Positions 50,127-57,091 of a stretch of 64,000 nucleotides of DNA are shown here, piece by piece. Position 1 is the first letter of the stretch, and each line of letters opens with the position of its first letter. The notes under the pieces are model-generated. The model was given only the letters and a program-made list of their open reading frames with translations. It was not told the DNA's origin and did no database searches. A program made the translations under genes and the position numbers. The stretch is from AC-49 sp963766605 (GTDB taxonomy: Bacteria; Actinomycetota; Thermoleophilia; Solirubrobacterales; Solirubrobacteraceae). The stretch covers positions 248,001-312,000 of the forward strand of contig CAVYAT010000007.1 in NCBI GenBank assembly GCA_963766605.1. The letters are read 5' to 3'.

Positions 50127-50663
50127 TTACTCCTTGGTGTCTTTCAGCTCGCGCTCGAGGCGCTCCAGCCATTGCGTGGTGAACTCGTGCAGCGCGGCGC
50201 CGTAGGCGGCGACGCGCGACGGGGTGCGCTGCGGGTCGAGGTCCTTGACGACCTCGAGTGAGCGGATCGCGTCGAGCGTCTCCTGATGGCGCAGCAGCAT
50301 CTGGCGGACGACCGCGTCCTCGTCGCCCGGGACGACGTTGGAGGCCAGGAACAGCTTCAGCAGGCCTTCATCGCGCAGCTCGTAGGCGAGCCCGTCCTCC
50401 GAGGCGACCCACTCGCGCAGGCGGGCGGTGCCGGCATCGGTCAGCGCGTAGACGGTGCGCTTGCGACCGCCGGTTGCGTCGTCGGAGGCGGTGACGAGGC
50501 CCATCGCCTCCAGGCGCTTGAGCTCGGGGTAGATCGAGCCGTAGCTCGCGGCCCAGAAGAAACGCAGTGTGCCGTCGACGAACGCCTTGATGTCGTAGCC
50601 CGACTGGGGGCCGAACGACAGGACTCCGAGAATGGCGCGGGCGGTGGGGTTGAGGTCGTCCAT
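50127..50663 (-). CDS. PadR-family transcriptional regulator
   Basis: 178-residue repressor. The winged helix contains ILGVLSFGPQSGYDIKAFVDGTLRFFWAASYGSIYPELKRLEAMGLV, typical of PadR-s1/Vir proteins, followed by a wing (GGRKRTVYALTDAG) and a C-terminal dimerisation helix bundle. It probably represses the operon it shares with the MFS exporter. Upstream is a perfect TTGACA-N17-TATCGT promoter with AT-rich half-sites (GATATATC, GATATGTC) suitable as its operator. Confidence 0.93.
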   Translation of the reverse strand: MDDLNPTARAILGVLSFGPQSGYDIKAFVDGTLRFFWAASYGSIYPELKRLEAMGLVTASDDATGGRKRTVYALTDAGTARLREWVASEDGLAYELRDEGLLKLFLASNVVPGDEDAVVRQMLLRHQETLDAIRSLEVVKDLDPQRTPSRVAAYGAALHEFTTQWLERLERELKDTKE

Positions 50664-50700
50664 GTATCGACACGATATATCAGGCCGATATGTCTGTCAA
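50664..50700 (-). promoter_or_regulatory. padR-MFS promoter and likely operator
   Basis: On the minus strand, TTGACA (50700-50695) and TATCGT (50677-50672) are separated by exactly 17 bases. TATCGT lies eight bases before the padR ATG. The spacer and -10 contain the related motifs GATATGTC and GATATATC, likely half-sites. Confidence 0.65.
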
Positions 50701-50707
50701 GCAGTGC

Positions 50708-50720
50708 TAGCGTCGGTGCC
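50708..50720 (+). promoter_or_regulatory. Leaderless -10 of the EamA gene
   Basis: TAGCGT at 50708-50713, seven bases before GTG 50721. It adjoins the divergent padR promoter. Confidence 0.5.
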
Positions 50721-51608
50721 GTGACGGCGACCGAACCGACGATCGGGCTGCGCGGAGTCGACCGCGTCCCGCCGCAGGCGCTGCTCGTCGTCAGCATCAC
50801 GTCGGTCCAGTTCGGGGCCGCGGTCGCTGTCCACCTGTTCACCGACGTCGGCCCGGCAGGAAGCGTGCTGCTGCGTCTCGGCTTCGCGGCGATCGGGCTC
50901 TGCCTGGTGTTCCGCCCGCAGATGCGCGGGCTGTCACGCGAGCGCGTGCGCCTGGCCGCGCTGTTCGGCGCGGTGATGGGCGCAATGAACCTGTCGTTCT
51001 ACGAGGCGCTGGACCGGCTGCCGCTGGGGATCGCGGTGACGATCGAGTTCCTCGGCCCGCTCGGCGTCGCGGTCGCCCTGTCGCGCCGGCGCCTGGACCT
51101 CGTGTGGGCGGCGCTGGCCGGGACCGGGGTCCTGATCCTCGCCCACCCGGGCGGCGGCGGGATCGACACCGCAGGCCTGGTCTTCGTCCTGATCGCCGCG
51201 ACGATGTGGGCGGCCTACATCCTCGTCGCCAAGCGCGTCGGCGAGCACTTCGACGGCGGCGACGGCATCTCGCTGGCGATGATCTTCGCCACGGCGCTGG
51301 TGTTCGTGCCCGGCGTTGTGGGCGGCGGCACGGACCTGCTCGAGCCCCACGCGCTGGCGCTCGGGCTGGCGGTCGCGCTGCTGAGCACTGCGATCCCCTA
51401 CACGCTCGAGGTCGAGGCGCTGCGCCGCCTGCCGGCCAACGTCTTCGGGGTCTTCATGTCGCTCGAGCCGGCCGTCGCGGCGCTGGCCGGGTTCGTCGTC
51501 CTCGGCCAGACCCTGGGTGCGACCGACCTCGTGGCGATCGCGCTCGTCGTCGCGGCGAGCCTCGGCGCGTCGCTGTCCGGCGCTCCGGCGCGCCCGCCGG
51601 AGACGTAG
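50721..51608 (+). CDS. EamA/RhtA-type exporter
   Basis: 295-residue drug/metabolite transporter with ten helices in two EamA repeats (LLLRLGFAAIGLCL, NLSFYEALDRLPLGIAVTIEFLGPLGVAV; then VFVLIAATMWAAYILVAKRVG and STAIPYTLEVEALRRLPANVFGVFMSLEPAVAALAG). It resembles RhtA, an inner-membrane threonine/homoserine exporter. GTG at 50721 fits the TAGCGT element. Divergent from padR; regulation by PadR is possible because the promoters are adjacent. Confidence 0.92.
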   Translation: MTATEPTIGLRGVDRVPPQALLVVSITSVQFGAAVAVHLFTDVGPAGSVLLRLGFAAIGLCLVFRPQMRGLSRERVRLAALFGAVMGAMNLSFYEALDRLPLGIAVTIEFLGPLGVAVALSRRRLDLVWAALAGTGVLILAHPGGGGIDTAGLVFVLIAATMWAAYILVAKRVGEHFDGGDGISLAMIFATALVFVPGVVGGGTDLLEPHALALGLAVALLSTAIPYTLEVEALRRLPANVFGVFMSLEPAVAALAGFVVLGQTLGATDLVAIALVVAASLGASLSGAPARPPET

Positions 51609-51614
51609 CGCCGA

Positions 51615-52614
51615 CTACGCGTCCGCCGCGTCCAGCCACTGCTGGCGCGACGTGTGACGGCGCACGTGCTCGCCCGCGTGGACCTCGGCGCGCAGCTCGC
51701 CGAGCAGCCCGAAGCGCTCGGCGACGACGTTGTGCTGGTGGATCGTCTCGAGGTTCTCCTGGCGCGCCGACACCAACGTGTCGGGCAGCAGGTGGTCGAA
51801 CTCGTCGACCACGCCGCTTGACCATCTCGCGCACGCAGTCCTCGACGAACCGCGGGCGGCGGTGGGCCTTCTCGACGACCGCTGCCTCGTCGGATCGCTT
51901 CATCAGCTCGTAGATCTCCGACGACATCGAGCCCTCGACGATCGCCAGCAGCGTCGCCGCGTCGATGTCGTTCGTGCAGTCCTCGGGGCAGCCGATGTGC
52001 AGCGTCCCCAGCCCGCGCTGGTTGTGGGTGGCGACCGGAACCGCTTCGAAGATGCGCTCGATCTCGTCGTCGTCGAAGCCGTCGAGCGACAGCCGCTCGC
52101 GCGCCGCCCCGCCGACCAGCTCCTGCGCGCACGGGCACGCGGTCATGCCCTGGGCGGCGACGCCGACGATCCGCCGCGTGCCGCGCTCGGAGGCGACCGC
52201 GGAGCCGAACAGCGTGTAGATCTCCTGCGTGGCGATGCCCGACACCGGCGCCGGCTTGTTCTCCGGGTAGCGGGCGGCGATCGTCACCTCGGCGCGCCGC
52301 GCGTCCTGGCGCTCGCGCACGAGCTCGGCGATCCGCACCGCGAGCTGCTCGGCACGAAACGCGCTCGAGCCGAGGATGACCTCGCCGATGACGTCATTGA
52401 CCGTCTCCTCGAAGCGCGACATGTGAGCGCCCTTCTGGCGCGGGCCGAGGTCGACGAAGCATTCGAGCTGAGCGCTGAACAGCAGCTCGTGGCCCGGCTC
52501 GCCGATCCGGATCACCTTCTCGACGCCGGTCACCCCGACGCGCGTCAGCGAGACATGGACGGTCGGCTGGCGAGCCTGGACATCGGGCGTGGCCACGGCA
52601 ACGTTGCGCTCCAT
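51615..52614 (-). CDS. folE2: GTP cyclohydrolase FolE2, apparent frameshift
   Basis: GTP cyclohydrolase IB, first step of tetrahydrofolate synthesis (GTP to dihydroneopterin triphosphate), using a Zn/Mn site. Conserved parts are LFSAQLECFVDLGPRQKGAHMSRFEE, the metal Cys in TACPCAQE and THNQRG. Near 51813 the frame breaks inside REMVK: in the N-terminal frame the rest is Arg/Ala-rich and runs on to 51454, whereas one frame over it continues VVDEFDHLLPDTLVSARQENLETIHQHNV, the family C-terminus, and stops at 51615. Removing one base in CGGCG gives about 332 residues. ATG 52614 follows TAGCCT by seven bases. Confidence 0.85.
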
Positions 52615-52627
52615 GGTCAACAGGCTA
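52615..52627 (-). promoter_or_regulatory. Leaderless -10 of folE2
   Basis: TAGCCT on the minus strand (52627-52622), seven bases before ATG 52614; it excludes the in-frame TTG at 52620 as a likely start. Confidence 0.5.
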
Positions 52628-52658
52628 GTTCATGGCCGGTAGCAGCTCGACGACCCGG

Positions 52659-52850
52659 ACTTTGGTAGGGCCAAAGTTGTGGTATCACTCCGCACTTGTG
52701 CTGAAGGCCCCCTCGCACCGAGGGACACCAAGGTCCAGCAAGCGCGATCGATATCGCGAAGCCGTAGGCAGTACCGGGAGAAGTTGGGGAGATGAGGTGG
52801 ACGGCCCGGCGAAAGCCGGCCCGTAAAACTGTGGCTTCGAAGGATCGAGG
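52659..52850 (+). promoter_or_regulatory. Structured leader upstream of the principal sigma factor
   Basis: Four perfect or near-perfect hairpins lie in this 190-base stretch: ACTTTGG/CCAAAGT (52659-52677), CCCTCG/CGAGGG (52710-52724, three-base loop), CGCGAT/ATCGCG (52743-52758, CGAT loop) and a nine-pair stem with one C-C mismatch and a GAAA tetraloop (52801-52824). GAAGGA at 52839-52844 is a ribosome site six bases before the TTG start. The first dyad may instead lie in the promoter. I match no known riboswitch. Confidence 0.55.
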
Positions 52851-54003
52851 TTGACCATCAAGGTTCTGTTGGCAGAAGAAACCCCCATCGTGGAGATGGA
52901 GGAGCTTCGTGGGCTCATCAGCGAGGGTCAGGAAAAGGGTTACCTGACGTTCGCACAGATCACCACGTGCCTCGAGGAGGTGGAGGTCACCAAGGAGCAG
53001 GTGCACGACCTCCATGCCTACCTCGACGAGCACGGAATCGACGTCGTCGGCGCGGACGGCCGACCCGTCGTCACCGAAAACGGCAAGGTCGAAGCGGTCG
53101 CGCAGGCGCGAGAGCAATCGGCCGAAACCGGGGCGCCGTCCGCGCCCCGCAAGCCGCAGCTCGACCTCACGGTCGAGCCGAGCCTCGACTCGCTTGCGGC
53201 TGTACCTGCGATCGATCGGCCGCGTGCCGCTGCTGACGGCGCAGGAGGAGGTCGCGCTGGCCAAGCGGATCGAGCGCGGCGACATGGAGGCCAAGACCCA
53301 CATGGTCGAGGCCAACCTGCGGCTCGTCGTGTCGATCGCGAAGGGCTATCTGGGTCGTGGCCTGACGTTCCTGGATCTGATCCAGGAGGGCTCGCTCGGG
53401 CTGATCCGCGCGGTCGAGAAGTTCGACTACCGGCGCGGCTACAAGTTCTCGACGTATGCCACATGGTGGATTCGCCAGGCAGTGACGCGGGCGATCGCCG
53501 ACAAGGGACGCACGATCCGCATCCCCGTGCACATGGTCGAGAAGCTCAACAAGGTCGTGCATGTCGAGCGCCAGCTCGTGCAGACGCTCGGCCGCGAGCC
53601 GACGCCGGACGAGATCGCGACCGAGCTCGAGTGCTCGACGCGTGAGGTGCGGGAGATCCTGCGCATGGCTCAGCAGCCGATCTCGCTCGAGAAGCCGATC
53701 GGCGAGGAGGAGGAATCCGAGCTCGGCGACTTCGTCGAGGATCAGATGGCCGAGTCGCCGTTCGAGCGTGCGTCGGAGAACCTGCGGCGCGAGAACGTGC
53801 ACCGTGCGCTGGCGGCGCTACCGCGTCGCGAGCGCGAGGTCATCGAGCTGCGCTTCGGGCTGACCGGGCAGCGCCCGCAGACGCTCGAAGAGGTCGGGCG
53901 GGCGTTCAACGTCACGCGCGAACGGATCCGGCAGATCGAGAACCACACGCTCAAGAAGCTCGAGTCGCTGCCCGAGGCCCAGCGCCTCCGGGACGCGAGC
54001 TAG
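52851..54003 (+). CDS. rpoD: Principal RNA polymerase sigma factor (RpoD/SigA), apparent frameshift
   Basis: Housekeeping sigma-70. The N-terminal frame gives region 1.1 (VEMEELRGLISEGQEKGYLTFAQI to about residue 80) and an acidic linker up to LDLTVEPSLDSL. At 53193-53196 (CTTG) the frame must shift by one base to continue LRLYLRSIGRVPLLTAQEEVALAKRIERGD (region 1.2), then region 2 (VEKFDYRRGYKFSTYATWWIRQAVTRAI), region 3 and region 4 with the HTH TLEEVGRAFNVTRERIRQIE. Without the extra base the protein is about 383 residues. TTG at 52851 follows GAAGGA by six bases. Only one copy is expected, so a disrupted gene would be lethal. Confidence 0.93.
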
Positions 54004-54018
54004 CCCGAGGGGGATCGT

Positions 54019-54050
54019 CGAGCGCCGGCCTTTACAATGGCCGGCGCTCG
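54019..54050. promoter_or_regulatory. 12-bp dyad with tRNA -10 in its loop
   Basis: CGAGCGCCGGCC (54019-54030) and GGCCGGCGCTCG (54039-54050) are a perfect dyad around TTTACAAT. TACAAT (54033-54038) is a good -10 for the tRNA starting at 54050. The same hairpin could terminate the sigma-factor transcript. Confidence 0.6.
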
Positions 54051-54131
54051 GCGGGATTCCCGAGCGGTCAAAGGGGCGTGGCTGTAAACCACGTGGCTCT
54101 GCCTTCGAAGGTTCGAATCCTTCTCCCGCCA
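54050..54131 (+). tRNA. tRNA-Tyr (GTA)
   Basis: 82-base tRNA. Acceptor stem GGCGGGA (54050-54056) pairs with TCCCGCC (54124-54130) and A54131 is the discriminator; CCA is not encoded. The anticodon arm CGTGG-CTGTAAA-CCACG places GTA at 54084-54086. The T arm is AAGGTTCGAATCCTT. The enlarged variable region fits a class II tRNA as expected for bacterial tRNA-Tyr. Confidence 0.95.
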
Positions 54132-54321
54132 CTACTACCGCGGTCCCGCCGGACCTCGCAGAGCGAGCCGCCGTCACGCGCGGCGCCGAACGTGATGTCC
54201 TGGATGCAGCCGCTGATACACGCACGCGCCTGTCGAGCAGACCACGGCTGTTGTGTACCCGGCGCGACCCTGAAAGGGGGCGGCGCGCGTGTCCGGCTGT
54301 TCGGGCATGATGGCGCTCACA

Positions 54322-54909
54322 ATGCGCCGAATTCGCCCGTTCGCTCTCCTGATCTGCGCCGCCACGGCCATCGCCGTCGCCGGCTGCGGCTCGTCCTCGA
54401 AGAAGTCGGCATCGGCCGACACGTCGGCCTCCGCCTCGACCTCGACGTCGGCATCGACGAGCACGATCACCGGACCGTCGATCACCGACACGACCGGGAC
54501 CTACCCGGTGAACCCGGCGCTGACCAAGAAGCCGGTCATCAAGCCCCTCAGCGGCTCGGCGCCGAAGAAGCTCCTGGTCAAGGACCTGGTCGTCGGCACG
54601 GGGCGCGCGGCGAAGACCGGCGACCCGCTCGTCGTGCGCTACGTCGGCGTGCTGGCCAAGAACGGCAAGGAGTTCGACTCGAGCTGGAGCCGCAACGCTA
54701 CGTTCCCGTTCGCGCTCGGGCTCGGCCAGGTGATCCCGGGCTGGGACAAGGGCCTCGTCGGGATGCGCGTCGGCGGCCGGCGCCAGCTGATCATCCCCGC
54801 CTCGCTGGGCTACGGCGCGGCGGGCTCGCCGCCGAAGATCCCTGGCAACGCGGCGCTGATCTTCGACATCGACCTGCTCGCCGACCAGACGGCCGACAGC
54901 AGCGGCTAG
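54322..54909 (+). CDS. FKBP-type peptidyl-prolyl isomerase lipoprotein
   Basis: 195-residue lipoprotein. RRIRPFALLICAATAIAVAGC is a lipoprotein signal peptide with the lipobox AVAGC, followed by a Ser/Thr/Ala-rich linker. The FKBP domain starts around residue 85: VVGTGRAAKTGDPLVVRYVGVLAKNGKEFDSSW, FALGLGQVIPGWDKGLVGMRVGGRRQLIIPASLGYG and AALIFDIDLL. It assists folding outside the membrane. ATG 54322 was chosen as it directly precedes the signal peptide; in-frame ATGs at 54307 and 54310 exist. 54132-54321 otherwise shows nothing I can support. Confidence 0.93.
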   Translation: MRRIRPFALLICAATAIAVAGCGSSSKKSASADTSASASTSTSASTSTITGPSITDTTGTYPVNPALTKKPVIKPLSGSAPKKLLVKDLVVGTGRAAKTGDPLVVRYVGVLAKNGKEFDSSWSRNATFPFALGLGQVIPGWDKGLVGMRVGGRRQLIIPASLGYGAAGSPPKIPGNAALIFDIDLLADQTADSSG

Positions 54910-54911
54910 GG

Positions 54912-55157
54912 CTAGCCCTGCTGAGGCTCGCCCATGCGGGCGCGCAGGCAGGCGATCTCGGTGACGGCGGCACCGATGTAGGCGGCGGTCGTCGTCGCGA
55001 TGTCGTCGATCAGGTCGGCCATGTAGGCCTCGTCGTGGTCGAGGCCGGCGTTGATCGCGAGATAGCGCTCCTGGGCCAGGAGGTCCAGACGATCGCGGAT
55101 GTCGATTGCGGTGGTCATGTCGGTTTCGAGCTTGAAGGGGGGAGGGCGGCGTCGCAT
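54912..55157 (-). CDS. Small hypothetical protein
   Basis: 81 residues, or 68 if it starts at ATG 55118 (TTAIDIRDRLDLLAQERYLA). The sequence is acidic and helical without membrane segments; IAAY-type helices and a single Cys are the only features. I do not recognise it. It ends two bases after the FKBP stop on the opposite strand. Third-position GC bias is lower than for most neighbours, so it is only moderately supported. Confidence 0.5.
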   Translation of the reverse strand: MRRRPPPFKLETDMTTAIDIRDRLDLLAQERYLAINAGLDHDEAYMADLIDDIATTTAAYIGAAVTEIACLRARMGEPQQG

Positions 55158-55162
55158 CGGGG

Positions 55163-55242
55163 GGTCCCTACGGATCTTTTCCTGGGGCTGATGACGCTTC
55201 GTTAACGGTCCCTATTCCGTTTTGTCACGGATCTTCCTGGGC
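55163..55242. repeat. Paired direct-repeat blocks in the divergent promoter region
   Basis: GGTCCCTA occurs at 55163-55170 and 55207-55214. CGGATCTTTTCCTGGGGC (55171-55188) and CGGATCTTCCTGGGC (55228-55242) are near-copies. The region separates the small hypothetical gene from the stress-like protein gene and may hold repeated regulator sites. Confidence 0.5.
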
Positions 55243-55283
55243 AGTGCGATCATCGGACGGGTCAACGGCGAAGGGAGTTCCTG

Positions 55284-55733
55284 ATGGAGTCCTCCAATTC
55301 CGCGCGCGTGCTGGTCGTCGCTCACAAGACCGCGGCGACCCAGAGCCTGCTGGACGCCGTACATGCGCGCGCCGAGCAGGGACCGGCGGTCTTCACACTG
55401 CTGGTCCCCAACTCACAGTCGGGGTTGCACCGGTTGGTCGATCCCGAGGACCAGGGCGCCGAGGGCGCCCAGGCGGTGATCGATCACGCCCTGCCGCTGC
55501 TGCGCGAAGCGAGTGGCGGTGCACCGGTCGAGGGCATGCTCGGAGTGGCCGAGCCGCTGGCCGCGATCCAGGACGCGGTCAACATCCACGGCTTCGACGA
55601 GATCATCATTTCGACGCTGCCCGCGCGGATGAGCAAGTGGCTGCGGCTCGATCTGCCGTCCAAAGCGGCGGGTCTGGGCCTGCCGGTCACGACCGTTACG
55701 CCGGCGGCCGATCGCATCGAATCGCCCGCGTAG
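55284..55733 (+). CDS. Universal-stress-like protein
   Basis: 149-residue soluble protein. RVLVVAHKTAATQSLLDAVHARAEQGPAVFTLLVPN at the start, a long central helix and HGFDEIIISTLPARMSKWLRLDLPSKAAGLGLPVTTVTP at the end are UspA-like, a pattern found in small actinobacterial proteins that follow stress genes. The ATP-binding G-x2-G-x9-G is not evident. AAGGGAG six bases before the ATG is a good ribosome site. Confidence 0.8.
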   Translation: MESSNSARVLVVAHKTAATQSLLDAVHARAEQGPAVFTLLVPNSQSGLHRLVDPEDQGAEGAQAVIDHALPLLREASGGAPVEGMLGVAEPLAAIQDAVNIHGFDEIIISTLPARMSKWLRLDLPSKAAGLGLPVTTVTPAADRIESPA

Positions 55734-55754
55734 CAGAGGTCTCGACAGGGCTGC

Positions 55755-55783
55755 TTGACTTTATTTCAGACATCTGAGATACA
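55755..55783 (+). promoter_or_regulatory. Promoter and palindromic operator of the TetR operon
   Basis: TTGACT (55755-55760) and GATACA (55778-55783) are spaced by 17 bases. Between them TATTTCAGACATCTGAGATA (55762-55781) is a 20-base palindrome with one mismatch per arm. A repressor bound there would block RNA polymerase; the TetR encoded in the operon is the obvious candidate. Confidence 0.65.
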
Positions 55784-55827
55784 TCGCGCGACGGCCCGAT
55801 CTGGGCCGCGGCGAAGGGAGAGCAACC

Positions 55828-57084
55828 GTGTCGGCCACCCCAGTCCGCCCCTCGCGGGCTGTCGATTCCGCGTACCGCGACCGTGCCCGCAGAGTCATCC
55901 CGAACGGGATGTACGGGCACCTCAACACGAGCCGGTTCGCCGACGACTACCCGCAGTTCCTGGCCCGCGGCGAAGGGGCCCGCGTGTGGGATGTCGACGG
56001 GCGCGAGTTCATCGACCTCATGTGCTCGTTCGGGCCGATCCTGCTCGGGCACGCCCACCCGGAGGTCGACGCGGTCGCCACATCGACGTCGGCGCGCGGC
56101 GACGTCCTGAACTGCCCGGGACCCGAGATGGTGGAGCTCGCCGAGGTGCTGGTCGAGCAGGTCCCGCATGCCGACTGGGTGATGTTCGCCAAGAACGGGA
56201 CCGACGCGACGACGCTCGCCCTGATCGCCGCCCGTGCGCGGACCGGCCACCGCAAGGTGCTCGTCGCGCGCGGCTCCTATCACGGGATCTCGGGCTGGTC
56301 GCTGCCGGTCCACGCCGCGGGGATCACCCCCGAGGAACACGCGAACACGATCTTCTTCGAGTACAACGACCTCGCTTCGGTCGAGACGGCTGTTGCGCAG
56401 GGCGGCGTCGACGACATCGCAGCGATCGTCTGCACCCCCCATCGACACGACGTGTTCATCGACCAGGAACCGGTCGACCCCGAGTTCGCGCGCGGCGTAC
56501 GGGCGATCTGCGACCGCGTCGGCGCCGCCCTGATCCTCGACGACGTCCGCGGCGGGCTGCGGCTGGACCTGCGCGGTAGCTGGGAGTCGATCGGCGTGCG
56601 CCCCGACCTCAGCGCCTGGAGCAAGTCGCTGGCCAACGGCTACCCGCTGGCCGCGCTGCTCGGCGGCGACGACTACCGTGAGGCCGCCGGCCAGATCACA
56701 GCGACCGGCTCGTTCTGGTACGCCGCCGCGCCGATGGCGGCGGCGATGACGACGATCCGGATCCTCAAGGAGATCGACGGCATCGAGACGATGCGCGCGT
56801 CGGGCGAGCGTCTCCAGGAGGGCCTGCGCGCCCAGGCCGCCGGCCACGGCCTCGACGTGTCGGTGAGCGGGCCGGGCCAGATGCCACTGCTCCTGTTCGC
56901 CGACGACCCCGAGTTCGCCAAGGGCAAGGCGTGGTCGGGGGCGTGTGCGCGCCACGGCGTCTACCTGCACCCGGTCCACAACTGGTTCATCAGCACCGCC
57001 CATGACGAGGCGACGATCGACGAGGCGCTGACGCGCACAGACCTCGCCTTCGCCGACGTCCGCGATGCATTCGGGGGCGATTGA
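55828..57084 (+). CDS. Class III aminotransferase, glutamate-1-semialdehyde-mutase-like
   Basis: 418-residue PLP enzyme, first gene of the TetR operon. Conserved pieces are FAKNGTDATTLALIAARA (phosphate binding), LILDDVRGGLRLD (cofactor Asp) and SAWSKSLANGYPLAALLGG (Schiff-base Lys). It resembles glutamate-1-semialdehyde 2,1-aminomutase but is not in a heme context, so it more likely transaminates or isomerises an amino- or keto-sugar-like substrate imported by the linked ABC system. GTG follows a GAAGGGAG ribosome site. Confidence 0.9.
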   Translation: MSATPVRPSRAVDSAYRDRARRVIPNGMYGHLNTSRFADDYPQFLARGEGARVWDVDGREFIDLMCSFGPILLGHAHPEVDAVATSTSARGDVLNCPGPEMVELAEVLVEQVPHADWVMFAKNGTDATTLALIAARARTGHRKVLVARGSYHGISGWSLPVHAAGITPEEHANTIFFEYNDLASVETAVAQGGVDDIAAIVCTPHRHDVFIDQEPVDPEFARGVRAICDRVGAALILDDVRGGLRLDLRGSWESIGVRPDLSAWSKSLANGYPLAALLGGDDYREAAGQITATGSFWYAAAPMAAAMTTIRILKEIDGIETMRASGERLQEGLRAQAAGHGLDVSVSGPGQMPLLLFADDPEFAKGKAWSGACARHGVYLHPVHNWFISTAHDEATIDEALTRTDLAFADVRDAFGGD

Positions 57085-57091
57085 CCGGAAG

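Noticed and set aside
52680..52850. Known riboswitch (for example c-di-AMP type) before the sigma factor
   Set aside because: GAAGCCGTAGGCAG is vaguely similar, but the conserved core of the class could not be aligned by eye; kept only as an unclassified structured leader.
53193..53196. Programmed +1 frameshift as the preferred explanation for the sigma-factor break
   Set aside because: There is no stop codon or upstream Shine-Dalgarno-like stimulator at the site, and three other genes show similar one-base insertions, which favours sequence error.
54132..54321. Possible small gene between tRNA-Tyr and the FKBP gene
   Set aside because: Open frames here lack codon bias, ribosome sites or recognisable products.
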